Assembly (NCBI RefSeq): GCF_036021035.1
Contig: NZ_CP107930.1
Coordinates: 4,860,006 to 4,924,005, forward strand
Reading direction: 5' to 3'
From: Kineococcus sp. NBC_00420
GTDB lineage: Bacteria > Actinomycetota > Actinomycetes > Actinomycetales > Kineococcaceae
Length of the DNA stretch: 64,000 nt
Made by a program: the position numbers and the translations under genes
The notes under the pieces: generated by a model
Seen by the model: only the letters and a program-made list of their open reading frames with translations
What the model was told of the DNA's origin: nothing
The model's database searches: none
Shown: one piece after another, positions 8,860 through 18,413 of the stretch
Layout of the letters: each line of letters begins with the position of its first letter
How positions within the stretch are numbered: position 1 is the stretch's first letter

Positions 8860-10424
8860 CCGTGTTCGAGAGCTGGCTGGGCAACCCCAACCCGCGCGCC
8901 GACGACACCGACCGCGTGCGCGAACTGCGCCACCTGACCTCCCGCTGGTCCGGCCTGCGCACCCTGGTCACCGGCATCGGGATCTCCGGTTTCGCCGCGG
9001 CCGACGCGCTCCTCGAGGTGGGGGCCGAGGTCGCCGTGGTGGACTCCGCGACCGGGGAGACCCAGCAGGAGAAGGCCCGCCTGCTCGAGGTCCTCGGCGC
9101 GACCGTGCTGCTGGGACCCGAGCACGTCGTCACCCCGCCGCAGCCGTGGGACGCCTACGACCTCGTCGTGACCTCGCCCGGCTGGCACCCCGACGCCGAA
9201 CTCCTCGTGGGCGCCGCCCGGGCCGGGGTCCCCGTCTGGGGCGACGTCGAACTCGCCTGGCGGATGCGTCCCGAGACGGGCGCCGCGCCGTGGCTGACGC
9301 TGACGGGCACGAACGGCAAGACGACCGTGGTCGAGATGGCCGCGGAGATGCTCCGCGCCGCCGGCCTGCGGGCCACCAGCGCGGGCAACGTCGGGACCCC
9401 GCTGGTCGAGGCCCTGCGCCACCCGCACGGTTTCGAGTTCCTCGCCGTGGAGCTCTCCAGCTACCAGCTGCACTGGCTGTCCACCGACGTGGAGAACTCC
9501 GTCCGCCCGCTGGCGGCCGCCGTCCTCAACGTCGCCCCGGACCACCTCGACTGGCACGGGTCGATGGGGGCCTACACGCTCGCCAAGGGCCGGATCTACC
9601 AGAATACCGAGGTGGCCTGCGTCTACAACGTCGCCGACCCGGTGACCGAGGACCTCGTCCGCGAGGCCGACGTCGTCGAGGGCGCCCGGGCCATCGGTTT
9701 CACCCGCGCGGTCCCGGGACTGTCGATGCTCGGGCTGGTCGAAGACGTCCTCTGCGACCGCGCGTTCGTCGAGCAGCGCCGGGACAACGCCGCGGAACTC
9801 TGCTCCCTCGCCGACCTGCGGCCGGAGGGCTCGAGCGAACCCGTCCCCCCGCACACGGTCGAGAACGTCCTCGCCGCCGCTGCGCTGGTCCGGGCGGCGG
9901 GCGTCCCGCAGATCGCCGTGCGCGACGGTGTCCGGGCGTTCCGCCCTGCGCCGCACCGGGTCGCGACCGTCGCGGCGCCGAACGCCGCGACGGGTGAGGT
10001 CCGCTGGGTCGACGATTCCAAGGCCACCAACCCCCACGCCGCGAACGCCTCGCTGGGGACGTTCGAGAGCGTCGTCTGGATCGCCGGCGGGGACGCCAAG
10101 GGCGGGTCCTTCGACGACCTGGTGACCACCCACGGGTCCCGGATGCGGGGCGCGGTCCTGCTGGGAGCGGACCGTGCGCTGATGGCCGACGCGCTGCGAC
10201 GACACGCGCCCGAGGTCCCGGTGGTCGAGGTGGACCTCCCGCAGACTGGCGAGGTGAGCGACCTGATGGATGCCGTGGTGGCCCGCGCCGCCGAACTCGC
10301 GCAGCCCGGCGACACCGTGCTGCTCGCCCCGGCCTGCGCCTCCTGGGACCAGTTCCGCTCCTACGGCCACCGCGGCGACGAGTTCGCCGCCGCCGTGACC
10401 CGACGGTTCCCCCAGGGTTCCTGA
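8856..10424 (+). CDS. murD: UDP-MurNAc-L-alanine:D-glutamate ligase MurD
   Basis: MurD adds D-glutamate to UDP-MurNAc-L-Ala in the cytoplasm. The 522-aa protein has an N-terminal Rossmann segment ([17 protein letters not shown]) and the ATP loop TGTNGKTT at about 150-157, followed by a conserved [12 protein letters not shown] block. It is somewhat longer than the common 440-460 aa, as in other actinobacteria, because of loops and an extended N-terminus. ATG at 8856 is chosen for the ATGA overlap with mraY. It ends one base before ftsW. Confidence 0.94.
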   Translation: MTVFESWLGNPNPRADDTDRVRELRHLTSRWSGLRTLVTGIGISGFAAADALLEVGAEVAVVDSATGETQQEKARLLEVLGATVLLGPEHVVTPPQPWDAYDLVVTSPGWHPDAELLVGAARAGVPVWGDVELAWRMRPETGAAPWLTLTGTNGKTTVVEMAAEMLRAAGLRATSAGNVGTPLVEALRHPHGFEFLAVELSSYQLHWLSTDVENSVRPLAAAVLNVAPDHLDWHGSMGAYTLAKGRIYQNTEVACVYNVADPVTEDLVREADVVEGARAIGFTRAVPGLSMLGLVEDVLCDRAFVEQRRDNAAELCSLADLRPEGSSEPVPPHTVENVLAAAALVRAAGVPQIAVRDGVRAFRPAPHRVATVAAPNAATGEVRWVDDSKATNPHAANASLGTFESVVWIAGGDAKGGSFDDLVTTHGSRMRGAVLLGADRALMADALRRHAPEVPVVEVDLPQTGEVSDLMDAVVARAAELAQPGDTVLLAPACASWDQFRSYGHRGDEFAAAVTRRFPQGS

Positions 10425-10425
10425 C

Positions 10426-11751
10426 GTGGCGGTCACGGGACAGGAACGCACCCGCCCGAAACCGCCGTCGGCCGGGAAGCGCGCGCCGAACTGGCGTCGT
10501 CCCGTCTGGCTGGACGCGACGGGGGAGTGGGTCCGGGACCGGGTCCGGTTGCTGGAGTCGCCGTTGGCGACCCACCACGTGCTGCTCGGGACCACGGCGA
10601 TGCTCGTCGTCATCGGACTCGTCATGGTGCTCTCGAGTTCCAGCGTCGAGTCGCTGACCGAGAAGGGCACCCCCTACTACTACTTCCGCAACCAGGCGAC
10701 GTTCGCCGTCCTCGGGGCCGTGGTCCTGATGATCGCGAGCCGGGTCCCGGCCCGGCTCTGGCAGCGGCTCGCGCTGCCCGCCCTGTTCGCGTCCGCGTTC
10801 CTCCAGCTGCTGGTCTTCGTCCCCGGTCTGGGCAAGTCCGTGGGCGGCAACCGGAACTGGATCCACGTCGGGTCCTTCACCGCCCAGCCCTCGGAGGCCG
10901 CCAAGGTCGCGCTGGTGCTCGCCCTCGCCCTCGCCCTCTCCCGACGGCGGGAACAGCTGGGTGAGCCGGGGAAGCTGGTTGGCGCCATGCTGCTCCCCGT
11001 CGGGCTCACGGTCGGGATCGTGCTGCTCACCAAGGACCTCGGGACCGCGCTGATCATGATGGTCATCGTGGCCGTCATGCTCTGGGTGGCCGGCGTCCCG
11101 GCGAAGTGGTTCGCCCTCGCCGGTGCGGGTGGGGCCCTGCTGGCGACGTTGCTGGTCGTGACCAGCGAGAACCGGGTCGGTCGCGTCAAGGACTGGCTCG
11201 TCGGCACGGCCGACACCCAGGGACTGTCCTGGCAGCCCGTGCAGGGCAAGTACGCCCTCGCCTCCGGCGGGTGGTGGGGTCTCGGTCTGGGGGCCAGCCG
11301 CGAGAAGTGGTCCTGGCTGCCCGAGGCCCACAACGACTTCATCTTCGCGATCATCGGTGAGGAACTCGGCCTGCCCGGGACGCTCACGATCCTCGCGCTC
11401 TTCGGGGTGCTCGCCCTGGTCACCCTCCGCCTGGTCCGACGTTCGGGGAACTTCTACGCCAAGCTCGCCGTCGCCGGTTTCGCCGCCTGGATCCTGGGCC
11501 AGGCGACGTTGAACGTGGCCGTGGTGCTCAGCCTGCTGCCGGTCATCGGCGTTCCGCTGCCCTTCATCTCGGCGGGTGGTTCGGCCCTGGTGCTGACGCT
11601 CCTCGGGATGGGCATCCTGCTCTCCTTCGCGCGGGCCGAACCCGGTGCGCCCGAAGCCATCCGGACCCGGGAGTCGGTGGTCGCCCGTTCGCTGGCCGTG
11701 CTGCCGCGCCGGACCCCGACCCAGCGCACGCGCACGACGAAGGGTTCCTGA
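10426..11751 (+). CDS. ftsW: Septal lipid II polymerase FtsW (SEDS family)
   Basis: FtsW is the SEDS glycosyltransferase that polymerises septal peptidoglycan with FtsI. The 441-aa protein has a basic cytoplasmic N-terminus of about 45 residues and around ten transmembrane helices. SEDS signatures are visible: GGNRNWIHVG, PSEAAKVALV, LLTKDLGTALIM, the loop with EAHNDFIFAIIGEELG, and a C-terminal PLPFISAGGSAL. The GTG start lies one base after the murD stop and murG begins directly after the stop, so the gene sits in the translationally coupled core of the cluster. Confidence 0.95.
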   Translation: MAVTGQERTRPKPPSAGKRAPNWRRPVWLDATGEWVRDRVRLLESPLATHHVLLGTTAMLVVIGLVMVLSSSSVESLTEKGTPYYYFRNQATFAVLGAVVLMIASRVPARLWQRLALPALFASAFLQLLVFVPGLGKSVGGNRNWIHVGSFTAQPSEAAKVALVLALALALSRRREQLGEPGKLVGAMLLPVGLTVGIVLLTKDLGTALIMMVIVAVMLWVAGVPAKWFALAGAGGALLATLLVVTSENRVGRVKDWLVGTADTQGLSWQPVQGKYALASGGWWGLGLGASREKWSWLPEAHNDFIFAIIGEELGLPGTLTILALFGVLALVTLRLVRRSGNFYAKLAVAGFAAWILGQATLNVAVVLSLLPVIGVPLPFISAGGSALVLTLLGMGILLSFARAEPGAPEAIRTRESVVARSLAVLPRRTPTQRTRTTKGS

Positions 11752-12840
11752 GTGAACGTCCTGCTCGCCGGCGGGGGCACGACGGGCCACGTGGCCCCGT
11801 TGCTCGCCACCGCCGACCGCCTGCGCGCCCGGGACGCGTCCTCGCGTCTGCTGGTGCTCGGCACCGCCGAGGGGATCGAGGCCCGCCTCGTCCCGCAACG
11901 CGGGTACGCGCTCGCCGTCGTCCCCCGGGTGCCGTTGCCCCGCAAGCCCTCCGCCGACCTGCTGCGGTTGCCCGGCAGGTTGCGCGCCGCCGTCGCCGCG
12001 GCGCGGACGGCCCTCGAGGACGTCGAGGCCGACGTCGTCGTGGGGTTCGGCGGCTACGTCGCGACGCCGGCCTACCTCGCGGCCCGCCGGGCGGGGATCC
12101 CCGTCGTGGTCCACGAGCAGAACGCGTTGCCGGGCATCGCGAACCGCCTCGGCGCCCGCTGGGCGAAGAGCGTGGCCGTGACGTTCCCCGGCACGCCGTT
12201 GCCGCACGCCGTGCACACCGGGATGCCGCTGCGTTCGGAGATCACCGCCCTGGCCCGGTCGAGCGACCGGTCGGCGCTGAAGCGGGCGGCCCGCGTCGAG
12301 CTCGGCCTCGACCCCGACGCGCCGACGTTGCTGGTCACGGGCGGTTCGCTGGGCGCGCAGCGGCTCAACGAGGTCTTCGGGGCCTGCGCCGCGGAGCTCA
12401 CCGCGGCCGGCGTCCAGGTGCTGCACGCCTCCGGGCGGGGCAAGCAGGTCCCGCTGGCCGTCGGCGCCGACGAGGACCGCTACGTCGTCCGCGACTACCT
12501 CGACGGCATGGACACGGCCTACGCGGCGGCGGACCTCGTCGCCTGCCGCAGCGGCGCCGGCACCGTCAGCGAGCTCACCGCGGTCGGGTTGCCGGGTGTG
12601 TACGTCCCCCTGCCCATCGGCAACGGCGAACAGCGCCGCAACGCCGAGTCCGTCGTCGCGGCCGGCGGCGGCGTCCTCGTGGCCGACGCCGACCTCGACG
12701 CGACGTTCGTGCGCGAGCGCGTCCTCCCGCTGGTCACCGACCCGCAGGCGCTGGCCGCGGCGGCCGCGGCGGCGGCGGGGTTCGGGATCCACGACGGTGA
12801 CGAGAAGCTCGCCGACCTCATCGAGGCGGTGGCCCGGTGA
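11752..12840 (+). CDS. murG: Lipid II synthase MurG (GlcNAc transferase)
   Basis: MurG transfers GlcNAc from UDP-GlcNAc to lipid I on the cytoplasmic membrane face. The 362-aa GT-B protein starts MNVLLAGGGTTGHVAPLLA, containing the first glycine-rich loop. It has the second-domain TGGSLGAQRLN motif, the CRSGAGTVSELTAVGLP nucleotide-binding stretch and the GNGEQRRNA segment. It starts with GTG immediately after the ftsW stop and overlaps murC by four bases. Confidence 0.96.
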   Translation: MNVLLAGGGTTGHVAPLLATADRLRARDASSRLLVLGTAEGIEARLVPQRGYALAVVPRVPLPRKPSADLLRLPGRLRAAVAAARTALEDVEADVVVGFGGYVATPAYLAARRAGIPVVVHEQNALPGIANRLGARWAKSVAVTFPGTPLPHAVHTGMPLRSEITALARSSDRSALKRAARVELGLDPDAPTLLVTGGSLGAQRLNEVFGACAAELTAAGVQVLHASGRGKQVPLAVGADEDRYVVRDYLDGMDTAYAAADLVACRSGAGTVSELTAVGLPGVYVPLPIGNGEQRRNAESVVAAGGGVLVADADLDATFVRERVLPLVTDPQALAAAAAAAAGFGIHDGDEKLADLIEAVAR

Positions 12841-14228
12841 GCGGGCTCGAGGACCTGGGCCGGGTGCACCTGCTGGGGATCGGCGGGGTCGGCATGTCCG
12901 GGATCGCCCGGTTGCTGCGCGGTCGCGGGGTCGAGGTCTCCGGGACCGACTCGGCCGCCTCGGAGACGCTGGAGCGGTTGCGGGAGCTGGGGATCGCGAC
13001 CTTCGTCGGGCACGACCCGGCGAACCTGGGCGACCTCGGCACCGGGGACACCCTCGTGGTCAGCTCCGCGGTCCGGACGGGCAACCCCGAACTCGTGGCG
13101 GCCCGGGAACGGGGTCTGCGGGTGCTGCACCGCTCCGAGGCGCTGGCGGCCCTGATGGTCGGCCGCGCCGGGGTCGCCGTCGCGGGGACCCACGGCAAGA
13201 CGACGACCTCCTCGATGCTCGGTGTCGCCCTCTCCGCCGCCGGGTTGGACCCGTCCTACGCCATCGGGGGCGAACTCACCGGGGGCAGCGACGGCGGCGC
13301 CCGGGACGGTTCGGGTCCCTTCGTCGCCGAGGCCGACGAGTCCGACGGGTCGTTCCGCGCCTACGCCCCCGTCGTCGACGTCGTGACGAACGTCGAACCC
13401 GACCACCTGGACCACTACGGCACCGCCGAGGCCTACGCCACGGCCTTCGAGGAGTTCGTGGCCCGGCTGCTGCCCGGTGGCCTGCTCGTCGCCTGCGCCG
13501 ACGACGCCGGGTCCGCCGCGCTCGTCGAGCACGCGCGGGCCCGGGGGGTCCGGGTCCGGACCTACGGGACGGCCGGCACCGCCGACGTGCGGCTCGAGGA
13601 CGTCCGCCCGGGGGTCGCGCCCTCGGCGGTCCTGCTCGACGGGGCCGAGCGGCGCGAGCTGCGCCTCGTCGTGCCCGGCCACCACAACCTGCTCAACGCG
13701 ACCGCCGCCTACTGCGCCGCGCTCGAGCTCGGCGCCGACCCGGTGCCCGTCCTCGAGGGGCTGGCCCGCTTCGGCGGGGCCCGGCGCCGCTTCGAGCTCA
13801 AGGGCGAGGCCGCGGGCGTGCGCGTGGTCGACGACTACTCCCACCACCCCACCGAGGTCGAGGCGCTGCTGCGCGCCGCGCGCCCGGTGGCCGGGGACGG
13901 CCGGGTCGTCGTGGTCTTCCAGCCGCACCTGGTGAGCCGCACGCGCACCTTCGCGACGGAGTTCGGCCGCGCCCTCGGCCTGGCCGACGAGGTCGTCGTC
14001 CTCGACGTCTACGTCGCGCGGGAGGACCCCGATCCCGACGTCACGGGAGCGTCGGTGGCCGACGCCGTCCCGCTGCCGCCCGGGCACGTGCGGTTCCTGC
14101 CGGACCGCTCCGCCGCGGCCGAGGTCCTGGCCGGCACCGTCCGCGCCGGCGACCTGCTCCTGACCGTCGGCGCCGGCGACGTCACCACGCTCGGACCCGA
14201 GGTCCTCGCCCTGCTGGCGGCCCGCTGA
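12837..14228 (+). CDS. murC: UDP-MurNAc:L-alanine ligase MurC
   Basis: MurC performs the first amino-acid addition to UDP-MurNAc. The protein is 463 aa, normal for the family. It has the N-terminal Rossmann signature LLGIGGVGMSGIARLL, the ATP loop GTHGKTT (about 117-123), the central NVEPDHLDHY block and the late DDYSHHPTEV motif that distinguishes MurC from other Mur ligases. The GTG start overlaps the murG stop as GTGA and the stop overlaps the ftsQ ATG as TGATG. No murB or ddl is found in this cluster. Confidence 0.96.
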   Translation: MSGLEDLGRVHLLGIGGVGMSGIARLLRGRGVEVSGTDSAASETLERLRELGIATFVGHDPANLGDLGTGDTLVVSSAVRTGNPELVAARERGLRVLHRSEALAALMVGRAGVAVAGTHGKTTTSSMLGVALSAAGLDPSYAIGGELTGGSDGGARDGSGPFVAEADESDGSFRAYAPVVDVVTNVEPDHLDHYGTAEAYATAFEEFVARLLPGGLLVACADDAGSAALVEHARARGVRVRTYGTAGTADVRLEDVRPGVAPSAVLLDGAERRELRLVVPGHHNLLNATAAYCAALELGADPVPVLEGLARFGGARRRFELKGEAAGVRVVDDYSHHPTEVEALLRAARPVAGDGRVVVVFQPHLVSRTRTFATEFGRALGLADEVVVLDVYVAREDPDPDVTGASVADAVPLPPGHVRFLPDRSAAAEVLAGTVRAGDLLLTVGAGDVTTLGPEVLALLAAR

Positions 14229-15181
14229 TGCCCGCGCGTCCGACCCGTCCCCGCCGGCCCCCGTCGTCCCCGCCCGCCCCGGCACCGCGCGACGTCGAGG
14301 CGCCCCGGACGAGCGGCGCCCCGCAGCGACGTCGCGCGGTGCGTGCGGCCGCCCAGGCCCCGGCGCACGCCCCGCGGAAGCCCGCGGTGGCCCGTCCGCG
14401 TCCGGTGGAGGGGGCCGCTGCGGCCCCCGGACGCCCGGCCGGTCAGCAACGACCACGGGTGGCCGACCTCGCGGGAGCCCGTCGCGCCCGCCGCCGCCGT
14501 CCCGGTCGACGCGCGATCGGTGTCCTGGTCGGTCTCGTGGTGGTCCTCGTCGCCGGTCTGTGGGCGGTCTTCGGGTCTCCGTGGTTGCGCGTCGACCAGG
14601 TCCGGATCACCGGGACCGAGCGGACCGACCTGGCCGCGGTGCAGGCCGTCGTGGACGGCCAGCAGGGGCGGGCCCTGGCCCGGGTGAACACCCGGGCGCT
14701 CGCGTCCGACGTGTCCTCGCTGCCGCTGGTGGAGAGCACCGACGTGACCCGTTCGTGGCCCTCCACGCTGCTCGTCACGGTGCACGAGCGGCAGGCCGTC
14801 GCGGCCGTCCCCTCGACCGGTGGGGGAGTCGACCTCGTCGACGGTGGGGGCACCGTCCTCGTCCACGAGGACGCGGCACCGACCGGTGTCCCGACGGTGG
14901 ACGTCGACGTGGCGAGCGCCGGCAACGACTCCCTCCAGGCTGCCATCGCGGTGAACTCGACGTTGTCCACCGCGGTCCGTTCCAAGGTGGCGTCGATCTC
15001 GGCGACGACGCCGGACGCGGTCCGGTTCCGGCTGATCGACGGCCCGGAGGTCGTCTGGGGTGACGACAGCCGGCCCGAGCGCAAGGCCGAGGTCCTGCTC
15101 CGGCTGCTGCAGGACCCGACGGCGGCGGGGGCGAAGGTCCTCGACGTCTCGGCGCCCGACGCGCCGGCCGTCACCCCCTGA
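14228..15181 (+). CDS. ftsQ: Cell division protein FtsQ
   Basis: FtsQ is a bitopic divisome protein that recruits and regulates the FtsL/FtsB and FtsW/FtsI complexes. The 317-aa product has a long Pro/Arg/Ala-rich cytoplasmic tail (1-95), one transmembrane helix (about 97-117, rich in Val/Leu), and an extracytoplasmic POTRA domain starting at WLRVDQVRITGTERTD. The FtsQ domain follows, with VTRSWPSTLLVTVHERQAVA. ATG overlaps the murC stop. It ends 250 nt before ftsZ, which has its own regulatory region; there is no ftsA, as expected in Actinobacteria. Confidence 0.92.
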   Translation: MPARPTRPRRPPSSPPAPAPRDVEAPRTSGAPQRRRAVRAAAQAPAHAPRKPAVARPRPVEGAAAAPGRPAGQQRPRVADLAGARRARRRRPGRRAIGVLVGLVVVLVAGLWAVFGSPWLRVDQVRITGTERTDLAAVQAVVDGQQGRALARVNTRALASDVSSLPLVESTDVTRSWPSTLLVTVHERQAVAAVPSTGGGVDLVDGGGTVLVHEDAAPTGVPTVDVDVASAGNDSLQAAIAVNSTLSTAVRSKVASISATTPDAVRFRLIDGPEVVWGDDSRPERKAEVLLRLLQDPTAAGAKVLDVSAPDAPAVTP

Positions 15182-15340
15182 TGCGGGCTCCGCCACCCCT
15201 CCACCAGGTGTAGTTCGCTGATCACACTGAGTCATATGTGCCCCTGATCCCAGATCCGTCCAGGGTGTTGTCGCGACACGCCGTGCCAGCTGTTGCAGTT
15301 CACCCGCTTCGCTCCCTACGGTCACCACCCAGCAGAAGTG

Positions 15341-15377
15341 ACATAACGTTGACCCTCTACTTGAGGGTCAGGGTTGG
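15341..15377 (+). promoter_or_regulatory. ftsZ upstream element with perfect inverted repeat
   Basis: In the 250-nt ftsQ-ftsZ gap, GACCCTC (15351-15357) and GAGGGTC (15363-15369) form a perfect 7-bp inverted repeat around TACTT, followed by AGGGTT. TTGACC (15349-15354) resembles a -35 element and TAACGT (15344-15349) a -10. If the latter is used, the transcript would begin inside or just before the hairpin. I recall a similar CTCNACTTGAG-type dyad upstream of ftsZ in other Actinobacteria, but this needs alignment. The remainder of the gap holds nothing else I recognise. Confidence 0.5.
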
Positions 15378-15431
15378 CACCACAGCCCCGAGAAGCAAGA
15401 ACCCAGGCGAAAGAGGCGAGAGGCACTCACC

Positions 15432-16883
15432 GTGGCAGCTCCGCAGAACTACCTAGCGGTCATCAAGGTCGTCGGCGTCGGCGGCGGCGGTGTGAACGCG
15501 GTCAACCGGATGATCGAGGTCGGCCTCAAGGGCGTCGAGTTCATCGCCGTCAACACCGATGCGCAGGCGCTCCTCATGTCCGACGCCGACGTCAAGCTCG
15601 ACGTCGGCCGTGAACTCACGCGCGGGCTCGGCGCCGGTGCCGACCCCGAGGTCGGCCGCAAGGCCGCCGAGGACCACGCGGAGGAGATCGAAGAGGTGCT
15701 CAAGGGCGCCGACATGGTCTTCGTCACCGCGGGCGAGGGCGGTGGCACCGGTACCGGTGGCGCGCCCGTCGTGGCCCGCATCGCGCGCTCGCTCGGCGCC
15801 CTGACCATCGGTGTCGTCACCCGCCCGTTCACGTTCGAGGGTCGCCGCCGCGCGAACTCGGCCGAGAGCGGCATCGCGGAACTCCGCGACGAGGTCGACA
15901 CCCTGATCGTCATCCCGAACGACCGGCTGCTGTCGATCTCCGACAAGCAGGTCAGCATCCTCGACGCCTTCCGCTCGGCCGACCAGGTGCTGCTCTCCGG
16001 TGTCCAGGGCATCACCGACCTCATCACCACGCCGGGTCTCATCAACCTCGACTTCGCCGACGTGAAGTCGGTCATGCAGGGGGCTGGTTCGGCCCTCATG
16101 GGGATCGGTTCGGCCCGGGGCGACGACCGCGCCATCCAGGCGGCGGAGTCGGCGATCTCCTCCCCGCTGCTCGAGGCGAGCATCGACGGCGCGCACGGCG
16201 TGCTGCTGTCCATCCAGGGTGGTTCCGACCTCGGTCTCTACGAGATCAACGAGGCCGCCCGCCTCGTCCAGGAGGCCGCGCACCCCGAGGCCAACATCAT
16301 CTTCGGTGCGGTCATCGACGACGCCCTCGGTGACGAGGTGCGCGTCACGGTCATCGCCGCGGGCTTCGACTCCGGCACCCCCGTCCGTCGCCGCGACGAG
16401 CGTGCGCTCGGCCAGGTCTCGGGTCGTCCGCAGCAGGGCAGCGCCGTCCCGCCGCGCACCACGCGTCCGGACACCTGGGGTGCACCGGTGGCCCCTGCCC
16501 AGCCGCAGTACTCCGAGCAGCAGCCCCCGGCGCAGCAGCCCGTCCAGCAGCAGCCAGCCCAGCAGCCGCCCGCCCAGCAGCCGCAGGCCCCGGCGCAGCC
16601 CGCCTACGCGCAGGCTCCGTCGCGTCCCTACGGCCAGCAGGAGTACGCACCCTCGCAGTACTCCCAGCCGCAGTACGCCCCCTCGCAGTACGGCCAGCAG
16701 CCGGCGCAGCACGCGCCCCAGCAGCAGCCCGCGGCCCAGCAGGCGCCGCAGGTCGTGCCCGGCGAGGACCCGGTCCAGGTCCCGCGGATCATCGAACTGC
16801 CGCAGGACACCGCGTCCGTGCGTCGTCCGGGACGTCCGCGTCCCGAGGAGGACGACCTGGACGTGCCCGACTTCCTCAAGTGA
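15432..16883 (+). CDS. ftsZ: Cell division GTPase FtsZ
   Basis: FtsZ is the tubulin-like GTPase that forms the cytokinetic ring. The globular core (about 1-316) contains [14 protein letters not shown] near the N-terminus and the tubulin signature GGTGTGG (104-110). A disordered linker of about 145 residues (about 325-470) is unusually rich in Gln, Pro and Tyr, and the protein ends with [10 protein letters not shown], the conserved tail that binds SepF and other partners. The GTG start is preceded by a GAGAGG-like ribosome-binding site. At 483 aa it is long for an FtsZ, because of the linker. Confidence 0.97.
   Translation: MAAPQNYLAVIKVVGVGGGGVNAVNRMIEVGLKGVEFIAVNTDAQALLMSDADVKLDVGRELTRGLGAGADPEVGRKAAEDHAEEIEEVLKGADMVFVTAGEGGGTGTGGAPVVARIARSLGALTIGVVTRPFTFEGRRRANSAESGIAELRDEVDTLIVIPNDRLLSISDKQVSILDAFRSADQVLLSGVQGITDLITTPGLINLDFADVKSVMQGAGSALMGIGSARGDDRAIQAAESAISSPLLEASIDGAHGVLLSIQGGSDLGLYEINEAARLVQEAAHPEANIIFGAVIDDALGDEVRVTVIAAGFDSGTPVRRRDERALGQVSGRPQQGSAVPPRTTRPDTWGAPVAPAQPQYSEQQPPAQQPVQQQPAQQPPAQQPQAPAQPAYAQAPSRPYGQQEYAPSQYSQPQYAPSQYGQQPAQHAPQQQPAAQQAPQVVPGEDPVQVPRIIELPQDTASVRRPGRPRPEEDDLDVPDFLK
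16641..16700 (+). repeat. Two 30-bp near-identical tandem units in the ftsZ linker
   Basis: Units at 16641-16670 and 16671-16700 are nearly identical and each encodes a Tyr-Ala-Pro-Ser-Gln-Tyr core ([10 protein letters not shown] and YAPSQYGQQ). They extend the Gln/Pro/Tyr-rich FtsZ linker. In-frame units of this sort can change copy number by slippage. Confidence 0.7.
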
Positions 16884-16898
16884 GGTCCGGGCGTCCCC

Positions 16899-17627
16899 GT
16901 GGTTGAACAGCACGTCCCCCTCGTGGACGCCGGCCTCCCGGTCGGCGTCCACGGTGGGTTCACCACCCGTGCGGGCGGCTCCGGCCGTGCGCCCTACGAC
17001 GGTCTGAACCTCGGGGACCACGTCGGTGACGATCCCGACGTGGTCGCCGCGCACCGGGACGCGGTGCGCCGCGTCGTGGGCGCCACCCGTCTCGTCGTGG
17101 GTGAGCAGGTCCACGGGGCCGACGTCGTCGAGGTGACGAGCGCCCCGGCGACGGGGACCCCCCGTGCCGACGCCCTCGTGACCTCCGTCCGCGGTCTCGC
17201 CCTGACCGTCGTCGTCGCCGACTGCGTCCCCGTCCTGCTGGCCGACCCCGCGGCGGGACTCGTGGGCGTCGCGCACGCCGGCCGCCCGGGCCTGCTCGCC
17301 GGGGTCGTCCCCGCCGTCGTCGCCGCTCTGCGCGCACGCGGAGCCACCGCCATCACCGCGGTCCTCGGCCCCTCCATCTGCGGCGGCTGCTACGAGGTCC
17401 CGCAGCAGATGGCCGACGACGTCGCGGAGCGGGTCCCGGCCGCCCGCGCGCGCACCCGGTGGGGGACCCCCGCCGTCGACGTGGCCGCCGGCGTGCTCGC
17501 GCAACTGCACGACCTCGGGGTCGTGGCGACGTCGGTCGGGCGCTGCACCTACGAGCACGACGACCTGTTCTCCTACCGGCGCGACGGCCGGACCGGCCGC
17601 AGCGGGGGCGTCGTGGTGCTCCGGTGA
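16899..17627 (+). CDS. pgeF: PgeF/YfiH family multicopper-like (laccase-domain) protein
   Basis: Members of this family hydrolyse or phosphorolyse purine nucleosides in vitro, and in E. coli PgeF corrects misincorporated L-Ser in peptidoglycan precursors. The 242-aa protein shows the conserved metal-ligand set GEQVHGADV (His), VVADCVPVLL (Cys) and VGVAHAGRPG (His), plus the GPSICGGCYEV segment. The GTG start lies 15 nt after ftsZ and the stop overlaps yggS, an arrangement common downstream of ftsZ in Actinobacteria and consistent with a role linked to wall synthesis. Confidence 0.88.
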   Translation: MVEQHVPLVDAGLPVGVHGGFTTRAGGSGRAPYDGLNLGDHVGDDPDVVAAHRDAVRRVVGATRLVVGEQVHGADVVEVTSAPATGTPRADALVTSVRGLALTVVVADCVPVLLADPAAGLVGVAHAGRPGLLAGVVPAVVAALRARGATAITAVLGPSICGGCYEVPQQMADDVAERVPAARARTRWGTPAVDVAAGVLAQLHDLGVVATSVGRCTYEHDDLFSYRRDGRTGRSGGVVVLR

Positions 17628-18340
17628 ACCGCGACCAGGAACTCTCCTCGAACCTCGATGCGGTTCGGGACCGGATCGCGGCCGCGGCGCGCGCCGCCGG
17701 ACGCGGTCCCGCCGGACTCACCCTCGTCGTCATCACGAAGTTCTTCCCGGCCGCCGACGTCCGCGCGCTGGCCCACCTCGGGGTGCGCGACGTGGGGGAG
17801 AACCGCGACCAGGAGGCGTCGGCGAAGGCCGCTGAACTGGCGCCGGAGTTCCCCGACCTGCACTGGCACTTCGTCGGCCAGCTGCAGAGCAACAAGGCGC
17901 GTTCGGTCGCCCGCTACGTCGACTCCGTCCACTCGGTGGACCGGACCAAGCTCGCTGACGCGCTCGGACACGCTGCGGCGCAGGAGGACCGTGAGCTCGG
18001 TTGCTTCGTGCAGGTGGACCTCGCCACCGCTCTCGGGCTCACCGGGGACACCGGTCGCGGGGGCGCCGCGGGTGAGGACGTGTTCCGCGTCGCCGACGCG
18101 GTGGCCGGGCACGACGCCCTGCGCCTGCGCGGGTTGATGGCCGTGGCGCCGCTGGGGGTGGACCCGGGTGCCGCCTTCGAGGTGCTGGCCCGGACCGCGC
18201 AGCGCCTGCGCGGGCACCACCCCGGGGCGGTCGAGCTCTCGGCGGGGATGAGCGGTGACCTCGAGCAGGCCGTGGCCGCCGGCGCGACACACCTGCGTGT
18301 CGGCAGTGCCATCCTGGGATCGCGCCCTCCTGGGCGGTAG
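17624..18340 (+). CDS. YggS/PROSC family pyridoxal-phosphate homeostasis protein
   Basis: A 238-aa alanine-racemase-fold protein that binds pyridoxal phosphate and takes part in B6 homeostasis; no enzymatic activity is established for the family. The PLP lysine is expected in VVITKFFP near the N-terminus; most relatives have TKxxP, and here it reads TKFFPAADV. The conserved GENRDQEA and [11 protein letters not shown] blocks, SVDR, and the C-terminal [13 protein letters not shown] and RVGSAILG are present. GTG overlaps the pgeF stop (GTGA). In several Gram-positives this gene neighbours sepF and affects division. Confidence 0.9.
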   Translation: MNRDQELSSNLDAVRDRIAAAARAAGRGPAGLTLVVITKFFPAADVRALAHLGVRDVGENRDQEASAKAAELAPEFPDLHWHFVGQLQSNKARSVARYVDSVHSVDRTKLADALGHAAAQEDRELGCFVQVDLATALGLTGDTGRGGAAGEDVFRVADAVAGHDALRLRGLMAVAPLGVDPGAAFEVLARTAQRLRGHHPGAVELSAGMSGDLEQAVAAGATHLRVGSAILGSRPPGR

Positions 18341-18413
18341 CGTCCCTCGTGTCCGGTCCCTTGGCCGGACGCACGACACAGGACGAGATCGAGCACATCC
18401 CGAGGAGCCTGCG

